Below are positions 9,008 through 17,014 of a stretch of DNA of 64,000 nucleotides, one piece after another. The translations under genes and the position numbers were made by a program. Positions within the stretch are counted from its first letter, which is position 1; every line of letters begins with the position of its first letter. This DNA comes from Ureibacillus massiliensis 4400831 = CIP 108448 = CCUG 49529 (lineage in GTDB: Bacteria; Bacillota; Bacilli; Bacillales_A; Planococcaceae), in contig NZ_JPVQ01000005.1 of NCBI RefSeq assembly GCF_000772965.1, positions 62,001 to 126,000 on the forward strand. The letters are read 5' to 3'. The notes beneath the pieces are model-generated. The model did not search any database. It was not told the origin of the DNA and was given only the letters and a program-made list of their open reading frames with translations.

Positions 9008-10789
9008 ATGGTACAAACGACAAACATTGTTAAGGGTGGAAGCTTTTTAATTGAAGATGTAGATTTAAATCGTGTTATTACACCAGAGGACTTTACTGAT
9101 GAACAAAAAATGATTGCGAAAACGACAGAGGAATTCGTTGCAAATGATGTCTTACCAGTAGTTGAAAAACTAGAAAATCATGAGTTTGAGTATTCTATTG
9201 AGTTATTAAAAAAAGCAGGGGAACTTGGCTTACTGGCAGCAGATGTTCCAGAAGAATATGAAGGATTAGGCTTAGATAAAATTTCATCAGCACTGATTGG
9301 TGAAAAAATGTCAGTTGCCGGAGGATTCTCATTAACACATGGCGCACATGTGGGGATTGGTTCACTGCCGATTGTTCTTTTCGGTAATGCAGAGCAAAAG
9401 AAAAAATACTTACCGAAATTAGCGAGTGGTGAGTTGATTGCTGCCTACGCATTAACGGAGCCGGGATCAGGTTCAGATGCATTAGGAGCTAAAACGATAG
9501 CAAAATTGAATGATGCAGGGACACATTACGTTTTAAATGGTGAAAAACAATGGATTACTAATGCCGGCTTTGCAGATGTATTTGTTGTATATGCAAAAGT
9601 AGATGGAGAAAAATTCAGTGCATTCATCGTTGAACGTTCATTCCCAGGTGTTTCCGTTGGTGCAGAAGAAAAGAAAATGGGAATTAAATCTTCTTCTACT
9701 CGTACATTAATTTTACAAGATGTTGAAGTTCCTGTAGAAAACTTACTCGGTGAAGTAGGTAGAGGTCATGTCATTGCATTTAATATTTTAAATATTGGAC
9801 GCTATAAATTGGGTGTTGGTACTGTTGGTGGATCAAAACGTGCACTAGAACTTGCTATTCAATATACAAACCAACGTCAGCAATTTAAAACAAAATTATC
9901 TAGCTTTAATTTAACGAAAGAGAAGCTAGCGACAATGGCTGCAACATTGTATGCATCAGAGTCCCTAAATTATAGAACTGTTGGTTATTACGATGAAGTG
10001 ATGAGCCAACTTTCAGAAGAGCAACAAAAGGATCCAAAAGCTATTGCTCAAGCTGTTGCAGAATATGCTATTGAATGCTCTATTGCAAAAGTATTTGGTT
10101 CTGAAACTTTAGACTATATTGCTGATGAAGCTGTTCAATTACATGGTGGATATGGGTTTATGTCTGAATATGAAGTGGAACGTATTTATCGTGATTCACG
10201 GATTAACCGAATTTTTGAAGGAACGAATGAAATTAACCGATTAATCGTACCTGGCACATTTATGAAAAAGGCATTAAAAGGTGAATTACCACTGCTTAAA
10301 GTAGCGCAAGATTTACAGGAAGAATTACTCATGTTAATGCCCGAGGAAATTAGTGATGAGCCATTAGCACAAGAAAAATACTTAGTAAAAAATGCTAAGA
10401 AGATTGGCATTTTAGCTGCTGGTATCGCTGCACAGAGATTTGGAACGAAATTAGAGCAAGAACAAGAAGTATTAGTTAACATTGCAAATATCGCAAACCA
10501 AATCTATGCAATGGAATCGGTTGTGATTCGAACTGCAAAAGCAATTGAGCGTGATGGAGCAGAGAAGGCCAAACAAAAAATTCTTTACGCACAAATTTTC
10601 TGTCAAGAAGCCTTTGGTGAAATCGAAAAAGAAGCAAAAGAAACAATTTTAGCATCGGCCGATGGTGATAATGGACGTATCATGCTATCTGCGCTTCGTA
10701 AACTAACAAGATATAACCCTTACAACCTTATTTTGAAAAAACGTGAGGCATCAGAAAAACTTATCGAAGCTGAAAAATATGTTGTGTAA
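9008..10789 (+). CDS. fadE: Acyl-CoA dehydrogenase
   Basis: FAD enzyme of 593 residues; B. subtilis FadE is of very similar length. The start at 9008 follows GGAGGGAAAC; the ATG at 8927 is rejected because it would extend the protein into the hairpin region without a ribosome-binding site. The acyl-CoA dehydrogenase core runs from about residue 35 to 420: YALTEPGSGSDA and QWITNAGFADVF (FAD and substrate contacts), then the C-terminal helical domain with LHGGYGFMSEYEVERIYRDSR, GTNEINR and the catalytic-base region. A C-terminal extension of about 150 residues is typical of this large subfamily. It introduces the double bond in the first oxidation step. Likely in the FadR regulon with fadNA. 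Confidence 0.95.
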   Translation: MVQTTNIVKGGSFLIEDVDLNRVITPEDFTDEQKMIAKTTEEFVANDVLPVVEKLENHEFEYSIELLKKAGELGLLAADVPEEYEGLGLDKISSALIGEKMSVAGGFSLTHGAHVGIGSLPIVLFGNAEQKKKYLPKLASGELIAAYALTEPGSGSDALGAKTIAKLNDAGTHYVLNGEKQWITNAGFADVFVVYAKVDGEKFSAFIVERSFPGVSVGAEEKKMGIKSSSTRTLILQDVEVPVENLLGEVGRGHVIAFNILNIGRYKLGVGTVGGSKRALELAIQYTNQRQQFKTKLSSFNLTKEKLATMAATLYASESLNYRTVGYYDEVMSQLSEEQQKDPKAIAQAVAEYAIECSIAKVFGSETLDYIADEAVQLHGGYGFMSEYEVERIYRDSRINRIFEGTNEINRLIVPGTFMKKALKGELPLLKVAQDLQEELLMLMPEEISDEPLAQEKYLVKNAKKIGILAAGIAAQRFGTKLEQEQEVLVNIANIANQIYAMESVVIRTAKAIERDGAEKAKQKILYAQIFCQEAFGEIEKEAKETILASADGDNGRIMLSALRKLTRYNPYNLILKKREASEKLIEAEKYVV

Positions 10790-10821
10790 AAATAGCCTAC
10801 CATTTTAAAAGGTAGCATTCA

Positions 10822-10867
10822 AACATAGGTAAACTCAATGGGAATTGGGTTTGCCTATGTTTTTGTT
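10822..10867 (+). terminator. Terminator of the fadNAE operon
   Basis: A long stem (AACATAGGTAAACTCAAT with ATTGGGTTTGCCTATGTT, one G-T and one mismatch) closes a 4-base loop and is followed by TTTTTG. Confidence 0.9.
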
Positions 10868-10901
10868 TGAAATTGAATTGATGGAATTTATACCGAGTCA
10901 C

Positions 10902-10929
10902 TTAAAATAAAGGACAAGCATGGTATACT
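10902..10929 (+). promoter_or_regulatory. Probable yusI promoter
   Basis: TTAAAA (10902-10907), a 16-base spacer, and TATACT (10924-10929) preceded by TGG, an extended -10 arrangement. It lies just past the fad terminator. Confidence 0.5.
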
Positions 10930-10963
10930 TATTTCAAATCACATAAAAATGGAGGACTTGCTC

Positions 10964-11320
10964 ATGACAGTTCAATTTATTCAATACCCAAAATGTACTA
11001 CTTGTAAAAAAGCACAAAAATGGTTGGACGAAAACGGTATAAATTATAATACAATTCATATTGTGGAAGAAAGACCTTCTAAAGAACAGATTAAATCCTA
11101 CTGGGAATTAAGTGGCTTACCCCTTAAGAAATTTTTCAATACTTCTGGTATGAAGTATAAAAGCTTAGGCTTAAAGGACAAATTAAGTTCTATGAGTGAA
11201 GATGAGCAATTAGAATTATTAGCTTCAGACGGTATGTTAGTAAAACGACCAATTGTTACAGACGGTAAAAAAATTACACTCGGATTTAAAGAGTCAGAAT
11301 TTGCTGAAACATGGAAATAA
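10964..11320 (+). CDS. yusI: ArsC/Spx-family protein YusI
   Basis: Protein of 118 residues, the size of B. subtilis YusI. The start at 10964 follows GGAGGA at 10951-10956; the upstream in-frame ATG at 10949 overlaps that site. The N-terminus (FIQYPKCTTCKKAQKWLDE) has a CxxC pair (Cys11, Cys14), followed by the conserved LPLKKFFNTSG and LLASDGMLVKRPIV segments of the arsenate reductase/Spx fold. The role in the cell is not established; a thiol-redox function is inferred. Its position between fadE and gcvH is conserved with B. subtilis. Confidence 0.88.
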   Translation: MTVQFIQYPKCTTCKKAQKWLDENGINYNTIHIVEERPSKEQIKSYWELSGLPLKKFFNTSGMKYKSLGLKDKLSSMSEDEQLELLASDGMLVKRPIVTDGKKITLGFKESEFAETWK

Positions 11321-11399
11321 GTAGCTGTATTAACTTGTTTTTACGGTAAAAATATGGCAAACTGAATTTGAATACTACATATATAGTTGGAGGGGTTTT

Positions 11400-11780
11400 A
11401 TGAGCACACCGAAAGATTTACGATACTCAGAAGAACACGAATGGGTGAAAGTTGAAAATGGAAAAGTGCGAATTGGAATTACACATTTTGCACAATCTGA
11501 ACTAGGCGACATTGTATTTGTTGAGCTACCTCAAGTTGGAGATGAAATTCAATCAAATGAACCATTTGGTAGTGTTGAATCTGTTAAAACAGTTTCAGAA
11601 CTTTATGCACCAATTACAGGTAAAGTTGTTGAAGTGAACTCGGAACTAGAAGATAGCCCAGAACTAGTAAATGAATCCCCATATGAAAAAGCATGGATGA
11701 TCATTGTAGAACCTAGTGATATTTCTGAAGTTGACCAACTACTAACTCCAGAACGATATGAAGAAATGATTGTAGAATAA
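11400..11780 (+). CDS. gcvH: Glycine cleavage system H protein
   Basis: Lipoyl carrier protein of 126 residues, complete and of normal length. The lipoyl-accepting residue is Lys63 in the strand-turn-strand [16 protein letters not shown]; the family signature E-S-V-K is intact. GcvH shuttles the aminomethyl group between the P, T and L proteins. In Firmicutes it is also the entry point from which lipoyl or octanoyl groups are passed to other dehydrogenases, linking it to lipA in this window. The other gcv genes are elsewhere, as in B. subtilis. The start follows GGAGGGG. It is closed by a strong terminator. Confidence 0.97.
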   Translation: MSTPKDLRYSEEHEWVKVENGKVRIGITHFAQSELGDIVFVELPQVGDEIQSNEPFGSVESVKTVSELYAPITGKVVEVNSELEDSPELVNESPYEKAWMIIVEPSDISEVDQLLTPERYEEMIVE

Positions 11781-11797
11781 TTTTATGTTTAAAACTC

Positions 11798-11826
11798 GCC
11801 AGCTAAAAAGAACTGGCGTTTTTTTA
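11798..11826 (+). terminator. gcvH terminator
   Basis: CGCCAG (11798-11803) and CTGGCG (11814-11819) form the stem and seven Ts follow. Confidence 0.85.
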
Positions 11827-11913
11827 TAATATTAATATAATATAGTACCACTCGCATATTTTCACCCTTCTGTATTCTTTTCATTTGTACTTACATTTCG
11901 TGAGGTGAGCATG

Positions 11914-12255
11914 ATGGCTGTTGAAAAGTGTATTATTGTTGAAGGCAGGTCGGATATGTTGAAATTAGCTCCAATTTTTGCAGAGGATGTCCAAATTGTT
12001 TGTACAAATGGGACAATTAGTGAAGATGCCTTAATTGAATTGATTGAACCATTTGAAGAGTGCAAACTTTACACATTCTTTGATGCTGACAAAGCAGGAG
12101 AAAAACTGAGAAGTCTTACTAAAAGAATATACTCAGAAGCCGTACATTTATTAATCCCAAGAACTTATATGGAGGTTGCTAATGCACCGAGCAAAGTTTT
12201 GGCTCAACGTTTGAGAGAAGCTAGATTTTCGGTGAATAAACAATATTTAGTATAG
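11914..12255 (+). CDS. yusF: Toprim-domain protein YusF
   Basis: Protein of 113 residues consisting of one Toprim domain. The N-terminal CIIVEGRSD carries the conserved Glu, and TFFDADKAG carries the D-x-D metal-binding pair, as in small primase-like/ribonuclease-M5-like proteins. Start choice: two consecutive ATGs lie at 11911 and 11914; the second has better spacing from GAGGTGA. The partner and substrate of YusF are unknown. In B. subtilis yusG lies between gcvH and yusF; the gap here (133 bases) is too short for it, so yusG is missing at this locus. Confidence 0.82.
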   Translation: MAVEKCIIVEGRSDMLKLAPIFAEDVQIVCTNGTISEDALIELIEPFEECKLYTFFDADKAGEKLRSLTKRIYSEAVHLLIPRTYMEVANAPSKVLAQRLREARFSVNKQYLV

Positions 12256-12303
12256 TTTAAGTAATATAACTTCGAAAGTTCTCGAAGATTTTATAAATAA
12301 TCA

Positions 12304-12347
12304 AAGGTGACATAATTCGTATCAAGCGAATTTTTGTCACCTTTTTG
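12304..12347 (+). terminator. yusF terminator
   Basis: AAGGTGACA and TGTCACCTT form the outer stem, with an inner AATTCG/CGAATT pairing, followed by TTTTT. Confidence 0.85.
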
Positions 12348-12390
12348 ATATGATAGATGAAAATTATTATTATTGTTTAGGATGAGTGGA

Positions 12391-12693
12391 ATGGAAGAAT
12401 GGAATCGCAACCAGTGGGAACAAGCCATTAAAAATCATAATAAAGTTGCATTTTATCTTTATACACCGATGTGTGGAACGTGTGCAGTTGCAACAAAAAT
12501 GCTAGAAGTTGTAGAAAATGTCGTAACGGATGTCCCTATTGGAAAAGCAAATATTAATTTTCTTGAAGAAATAGCTAACGAGTATCGCATTGAAAGTGTT
12601 CCTTGCTTATTAATAAGCGAAAACGGTGAAATAGCAGAAAAAATTTATGCTTTCCAATCCGTACAAAATGTATATGAAAAATTGAAAAAATAG
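12391..12693 (+). CDS. yusE: Thioredoxin-like protein YusE
   Basis: Thioredoxin-fold protein of about 100 residues. The active-site region is FYLYTPMCGTCAVATKMLE, a CGTC variant, and the cis-Pro is in ESVPCLLISENGE. Several starts are in frame (TTG 12373, ATG 12382, ATG 12391); 12391 is chosen because AGGATGAG lies at a suitable distance. Next to yusF as in B. subtilis. The -35 box of the methionine promoter directly follows its stop codon. It is distinct from the CPDC thioredoxin at 4652, so two non-canonical thioredoxins are encoded here. Function unknown beyond probable thiol-disulfide exchange. Confidence 0.82.
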   Translation: MEEWNRNQWEQAIKNHNKVAFYLYTPMCGTCAVATKMLEVVENVVTDVPIGKANINFLEEIANEYRIESVPCLLISENGEIAEKIYAFQSVQNVYEKLKK

Positions 12694-12694
12694 G

Positions 12695-12723
12695 TTGACG
12701 AAAAGAAAGTAACATGATAAAGT
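12695..12723 (+). promoter_or_regulatory. Promoter of the S-box/metNPQ transcript
   Basis: TTGACG at 12695-12700, a 17-base spacer and TAAAGT at 12718-12723. It begins one base after the yusE stop codon and about 35 bases before the riboswitch. Confidence 0.6.
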
Positions 12724-12756
12724 AACATTCGTAATCATTAAAATTAAATAACAATA

Positions 12757-12928
12757 CTCTTATGAAGAGCGGTGGAGGGAAGTGCCCTATGAAACCCGGC
12801 AACCATCACATTTGTGAAAAGGTGCCAAGTCACGCGAAGTGGATACTTTGAAAGATAAGAGAAAGGTTAATGTGATATTATAATTATGCACTTTACACCC
12901 TTCTACTTATTAGGTAGAAGGTTTTTTT
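12757..12928 (+). promoter_or_regulatory. SAM-I (S-box) riboswitch
   Basis: The P1 helix is CTCTTAT (12757-12763) with ATAAGAG (12855-12861). Between them are the S-box core elements in the right order: AGCGGTGGAGGGAAGTGCCC, GAAACCCGGCAACC, AAGGTGCCAA and the GGATACTTTGAAAGATAAG region. A terminator stem (CCTTCTAC 12899-12906 with GTAGAAGG 12914-12921, then a T-run) completes the expression platform. S-adenosylmethionine binding stabilises P1 and allows termination, so methionine import is shut down when SAM is plentiful. The target is metNPQ, but 331 bases separate the terminator from metN. Confidence 0.95.
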
Positions 12929-13259
12929 ATATGTAAATACTTATAAAATAAGAACGTAGCTGTGTTATTTTGTTATTAAATGTTAGTAATTCTATAAGTT
13001 TAATAATAGATTGTGATAAATCCTTAAAAGAGTAGTTAGGATCATTCATAATAATACATTTACGTTAATTGTAATATGATTATCAAATTAAGCTATATAC
13101 TAAAGCTTCCCTATTTCTAATAGGTAAGTTTGTATGATTAATAATTGTGGCAACTACTTTCGAGCAGAAGGTTCAACAAGGAATATCGATTGTATGTTGG
13201 TTACAATAAACGCATTCTGGAAACGATACGAATATCGTATTGGTAAAGGAGTTCCTAAA
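12929..13259 (+). other. Long leader between S-box and metN
   Basis: A 331-base A+T-rich stretch with no credible gene. A frame from 13134 is open into metN but has no ribosome-binding site. A small hairpin lies at 13106-13128 (CCTATT-tct-AATAGG, extended by CTT/AAG), with a 6-bp dyad (ATACGA/TCGTAT) shortly before the metN ribosome-binding site. No second promoter is clear. Confidence 0.5.
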
Positions 13260-14285
13260 ATGATTGAATTAAAAAATATATCCAAAATATATAAAACCAA
13301 TAACGGAGAAATCGCCGCAGTTAAAGATGTAAATCTTACTATTGAAAAAGGCGAGATTTTCGGTGTAATTGGGTATAGTGGAGCAGGAAAAAGTTCATTA
13401 ATACGTTTATTAAATGGCCTTGAAAAACCATCAACTGGATCGGTTAGCGTAAATGGACAAGAAATTTCATCTATTTCCGGAAAACAACTTCGGAATGCCC
13501 GTCAAAAAATAAGTATGATTTTCCAGCATTTTAATCTACTTTGGTCTCGAACTGTTGAAGAAAACATTGCATTTCCATTAGAAATTGCAGGGGTACCAAA
13601 ACAAAACCGTGATACTCGGGTGAAGGAATTAATCGAGCTTGTTGGCTTAAAAGGGCGTGAAAAATCTTATCCTTCACAATTATCTGGAGGGCAAAAGCAA
13701 AGGGTTGGTATTGCTCGAGCTTTAGCAAATAATCCAGAAGTATTACTTTGTGATGAGGCGACAAGCGCACTTGATCCAGAAACAACCGATCAAATATTAG
13801 AATTATTACTTGATATTAATAAGCGATTCGGCTTAACGATTGTTCTTATTACCCATGAGATGCACGTAATCAGAAAAATTTGTCATCGTGTAGCAGTGAT
13901 GGAAGCTGGACAAGTTGTAGAAGAAGGAAAAGTGTTGCAAGTATTCCAAAATCCACAGGCACCTATTACCAAAAACTTCGTCATTCAAGTTTCAGGGGCG
14001 AAGGAATCCAAAGAGTCAATGGAGCAAATTTTACAAAACTATCCTACTGGCAAGCTAGTAAAATTGACTTTTGTAGGCTCAAAAACAGAGCAACCAATTA
14101 TTTCTCATTTAATTAAAGAGTTCAATGTAGAAGTAAATATCGTTCATGGAAATATTTCGCAAACAGCAAATGGGCCCTATGGGACACTAATTGTCCATGT
14201 CGATGGTGAAATACAAAATGTTCAAAAAGCAATGGAATTATTAGATTCCCTAGAAATTCAAACGGAGGTGATTGAGAATGATTAA
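13260..14285 (+). CDS. metN: Methionine ABC importer, ATPase
   Basis: ATPase of 341 residues, the same length as B. subtilis MetN. Walker A is GYSGAGKSS, the signature is LSGGQKQRVGIARALA and Walker B is VLLCDEATSALD, followed by the His of the switch (LITHEM). The C-terminal 90 residues form the NIL/ACT-like methionine-sensing domain, which inhibits transport when internal methionine is high. The start at 13260 follows AAAGGAG; the longer frame from 13134 is rejected. Its 3' end overlaps metP by 8 bases. It sits under S-box control. Confidence 0.95.
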   Translation: MIELKNISKIYKTNNGEIAAVKDVNLTIEKGEIFGVIGYSGAGKSSLIRLLNGLEKPSTGSVSVNGQEISSISGKQLRNARQKISMIFQHFNLLWSRTVEENIAFPLEIAGVPKQNRDTRVKELIELVGLKGREKSYPSQLSGGQKQRVGIARALANNPEVLLCDEATSALDPETTDQILELLLDINKRFGLTIVLITHEMHVIRKICHRVAVMEAGQVVEEGKVLQVFQNPQAPITKNFVIQVSGAKESKESMEQILQNYPTGKLVKLTFVGSKTEQPIISHLIKEFNVEVNIVHGNISQTANGPYGTLIVHVDGEIQNVQKAMELLDSLEIQTEVIEND

Positions 14286-14946
14286 TCAATTATTTCCAAA
14301 TGTAGACTGGGAAGATATGTGGCAAGCTACATATGATACCATCTACATGACGACTGTCTCAACAATCGCAACATTTATATTAGGCTTAATAATAGGGATT
14401 ATTCTATTTTTAACGAGTCCTAATCAGCTTTGGGCAAACAAAGTAGCTTACTTTATCACAAGCTCATTTGTAAATATTTTTAGATCGATACCATTTATCG
14501 TTTTAATTATTTTGCTTATTCCATTTACTAAATTCTTACTTGGTACAATCCGTGGTGCAAACGCCGCATTACCAGCATTGATTGTAGGAGCTGCTCCTTT
14601 CTATGCGCGGATGGTTTTAATCGCACTACGCGAAATTGATAAAGGTGTTATTGAAGCGGTTCGTTCCATGGGGGCTAAAACCTCAACGATAATTTGGAAG
14701 TTACTTATTCCTGAATCGATGCCGGCTTTAATTTCAGGTATTACTGTTACAGCAATCACGCTAGTAGGATTTACAGCGATGGCTGGAATAATCGGAGCTG
14801 GTGGACTTGGTAACCTTGCATTTATTGACGGTTTCCAACGAAGCAGATTTGATGTAACGGTAATGTCTACAATTATTATTTTAATTATTGTATTTGTTAT
14901 CCAATTTATCGGAGATTTTGTTACTTCGAAAACGGATAAGCGTTAA
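14278..14946 (+). CDS. metP: Methionine ABC importer, permease
   Basis: Permease of 222 residues, the usual length. The start is the ATG at 14278, 7 bases after GGAGGTG inside the end of metN. Five or so membrane segments are evident; the ATPase-contact loop is EAVRSMGAKTSTIIWKLLIPESMPAL, matching the EAA motif. It forms a homodimer channel with two MetN subunits. The 8-base overlap with metN indicates translational coupling. Confidence 0.95.
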   Translation: MINQLFPNVDWEDMWQATYDTIYMTTVSTIATFILGLIIGIILFLTSPNQLWANKVAYFITSSFVNIFRSIPFIVLIILLIPFTKFLLGTIRGANAALPALIVGAAPFYARMVLIALREIDKGVIEAVRSMGAKTSTIIWKLLIPESMPALISGITVTAITLVGFTAMAGIIGAGGLGNLAFIDGFQRSRFDVTVMSTIIILIIVFVIQFIGDFVTSKTDKR

Positions 14947-15011
14947 TTCATTGGTGATTCGGGTGTTAAACGCCGTTCACATATAAATAAAAAACAAAGG
15001 AGTTTGAGGAA

Positions 15012-15896
15012 ATGAAAAAATTATTATCATTTTTACTACTATCAGTTGTTATGTTAGTATTAGCAGCTTGTGGTTCAGGTGAAGATACAGATACAACTGC
15101 TAATGAAGGTCAACCAGCTGACAATGAAGAAGCTACTGAACAAACAACTGAAACAGTAACTATAAAAATTGGTGCTTCTCATACACCGCACGCAGTAATT
15201 TTAGAAAAAGCAAAACCAATTTTAGCTGAGCAAGGTATTGAATTACAAATTGAAGAATACCAAGATTACATTATGCCAAACCAAGATTTAGAATCTGGTG
15301 AAATTGATGCGAACTACTTCCAACACATTCCTTATTTAGAGAATCAAATTGCAGAAAATGGATATGATTTTGTAAATGCTGGATCAATTCATATTGAACC
15401 AATCGGTATTTATTCAAAAAAATATAAATCATTAGATGAGCTTCCAGACGGGGCAGAAATAATTATTTCAAACTCTGTTTCAGACCGCGGTCGTATTTTA
15501 GCGATGTTAGAAACTGAAGGTTTAATCAAATTACGTGATGATATCGAAAAAACTGCAGCAACAGTTGATGATATCGTTGAAAATCCTAAAAACTTAGTAT
15601 TCAAAAGTGAAAACGAAAGTCCAGCACCAGAAATGTTAGTTTCTTTATACAATGAAGGTGAAGGTGATGCTATCGCAATCAACTCAAACTTCGCTATTGA
15701 CGCTGGAATTAGCCCAATTGACGAATCAATTGCAATTGAAGGTACAGAAACTCCATACAAAAATGTAATTGCAGTTCGTGCTGAAGATAAAGATAAAGAA
15801 GCGATTAAAACATTAGTAGAAGTACTACGTTCAAAAGAAATCCAAGACTTCATTAACGAAGAATGGAAAGGTGCAGTAGTACCTGTTTCAGAATAA
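15012..15896 (+). CDS. metQ: Methionine-binding lipoprotein
   Basis: Solute-binding protein of 294 residues. The signal peptide is followed by the lipobox LVLAACG with the lipidated Cys at residue 20, then an acidic, Thr/Glu-rich linker to about residue 45. The NlpA/MetQ fold follows (IKIGASHTPHAVILEKAKPI; YQDYIMPNQDLESGEIDANYFQHIPYLENQ). It delivers D/L-methionine to MetNP at the outer face of the membrane. Last gene of the S-box operon, 65 bases after metP. Two hairpins follow, the second shared with the convergent gltC. Confidence 0.94.
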   Translation: MKKLLSFLLLSVVMLVLAACGSGEDTDTTANEGQPADNEEATEQTTETVTIKIGASHTPHAVILEKAKPILAEQGIELQIEEYQDYIMPNQDLESGEIDANYFQHIPYLENQIAENGYDFVNAGSIHIEPIGIYSKKYKSLDELPDGAEIIISNSVSDRGRILAMLETEGLIKLRDDIEKTAATVDDIVENPKNLVFKSENESPAPEMLVSLYNEGEGDAIAINSNFAIDAGISPIDESIAIEGTETPYKNVIAVRAEDKDKEAIKTLVEVLRSKEIQDFINEEWKGAVVPVSE

Positions 15897-15911
15897 TATA
15901 TTAATAGGAAG

Positions 15912-15946
15912 AAACTCTTGGTAATTTAACCAAAAGTTTTCTTTTT
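15912..15946 (+). terminator. metQ terminator
   Basis: AAACTCTTGGT (15912-15922) pairs with ACCAAAAGTTT (15929-15939), with one mismatch, followed by TTTCTTTTT. Confidence 0.75.
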
Positions 15947-15952
15947 ATAATG

Positions 15953-15990
15953 GAAAAAGCTCATTTGTTTTTGAATGAGCTTTCATTTTA
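15953..15990. terminator. Bidirectional terminator, metQ / gltC
   Basis: AAGCTCATT and AATGAGCTT form a 9-bp stem with an A-run before and a T-rich stretch after; it lies directly before the gltC stop on the other strand. Confidence 0.7.
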
Positions 15991-15992
15991 TT

Positions 15993-16895
15993 TTAACGGA
16001 ATTGAGTTAGTCGTGAGAAAAAAGAATTGATAAAATTCAAAAATACTTGTTCAGATGGTGCCATATCACGATTGTTTGGATAAATAATACCTACAGTACG
16101 CGTGATGTTGGGGTTTTCAATCGGTACTCTTACTGTATAGCGCGGTGTAGAGTCATTTAAAGAACTATCGGGCAACAATGTAATACCAATACCAGCTGCT
16201 ACTAGCCCTTTTAATGCATCAAGATCTTCTCCTTCAGAAGTCACATTTGGAACAAAGCCAGCAGCTCTACATGCATCCACTGCAACCTTATTTAAAATGT
16301 ATTCTTCCGGGAATAAAACAAACGCTTCATTTTTTAAGTCGGATAGGTTTAATTTTTCTCTTTTTGCTAACGGATGATTCGCAGGAAGGAGTGCATGGAT
16401 ATTTTCACTAAACAAAATCATTGTATCCAAAACTTCATCCTTTTGTGGAACTGGTCCTAAAAAAGCGAGGTTTAACTCTCTATTTTTAACAGCATCAATT
16501 AAATATCGATAGGATCCTTGACGTAAATGAAAAGAAACATCAGGATATTCTCTTTTAAACGCTGAAATAACTGTCGGCAATACATAGCTAGCCAAACTTG
16601 TAGGGAAACCGATTCTGATTGTTCCTTTTGCAGGATCTAAATATTCTTCTACTTGTTTAACTGCAAAGTCAATCGCTTTCAAAGCAGATACTGAATGCTC
16701 TAAAAAAATTTTACCAATCGGCGTAAGTTTAACATTTCGCCCAACACGTTCAAATAGAGGTGTCCCAAGCTCATCTTCAAGGTTTGCTATTTGTCTACTA
16801 ACAGCTGACTGTGCGACATGAAGATGTTCAGCTGCTTCTGAAATATGTTCCCGCTCAGCAACTTCGACAAAGTATCTTAATTGCCTTAATTCCAA
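15993..16895 (-). CDS. gltC: LysR-type activator of glutamate synthase
   Basis: Transcription factor of 300 residues when started at the TTG at 16895 (MELRQLRYFVEVAEREHISE), which matches the N-terminus and length of B. subtilis GltC; an upstream ATG at 16913 adds six residues. The winged helix-turn-helix is at about residues 18-40 (EAAEHLHVAQSAVSRQIANLE), and the LysR effector domain follows (GTIRIGFPTSLASYVLPTVI; GEDLDALKGLVAAGIGITLLP). It is transcribed divergently from gltA with 119 bases between the starts, the classical arrangement in which GltC activates gltAB and represses its own gene. Its activity is known in B. subtilis to respond to 2-oxoglutarate/glutamate and glutamate dehydrogenase. 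Confidence 0.93.
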   Translation of the reverse strand: MELRQLRYFVEVAEREHISEAAEHLHVAQSAVSRQIANLEDELGTPLFERVGRNVKLTPIGKIFLEHSVSALKAIDFAVKQVEEYLDPAKGTIRIGFPTSLASYVLPTVISAFKREYPDVSFHLRQGSYRYLIDAVKNRELNLAFLGPVPQKDEVLDTMILFSENIHALLPANHPLAKREKLNLSDLKNEAFVLFPEEYILNKVAVDACRAAGFVPNVTSEGEDLDALKGLVAAGIGITLLPDSSLNDSTPRYTVRVPIENPNITRTVGIIYPNNRDMAPSEQVFLNFINSFFSRLTQFR

Positions 16896-16911
16896 CGTTC
16901 CCACCCCATTC

Positions 16912-16926
16912 ATCTAAAAAATAGAT
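16912..16926. promoter_or_regulatory. Candidate GltC-binding dyad
   Basis: ATCTAAAAAATAGAT is a 15-bp dyad with the T-N11-A spacing of LysR-type sites, located next to the gltC start and 22-36 bases upstream of the proposed gltA -35 box. The match to the B. subtilis GltC boxes is by recollection. Confidence 0.5.
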
Positions 16927-16947
16927 TAATTCCATGCAAAGTATATA

Positions 16948-16977
16948 TTGTTAATATTAATTTAAAAACCGTACAAT
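16948..16977 (+). promoter_or_regulatory. Probable gltA promoter
   Basis: TTGTTA (16948-16953), an 18-base spacer and TACAAT (16972-16977). The candidate GltC dyad lies just upstream, as expected for an activated promoter. Confidence 0.6.
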
Positions 16978-17014
16978 GTAAATACGCTATTTTAGAAGAT
17001 TTGGGGGGGTTATC

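Noticed and set aside
13134-13259. 42-codon N-terminal extension of metN
   Set aside because: There is no ribosome-binding site at 13134, whereas AAAGGAG precedes the ATG at 13260, which gives the normal MetN length.
15410-15853. 147-residue frame antisense to metQ
   Set aside because: It is a Ser/Ile-rich shadow of the metQ coding sequence without a start signal.
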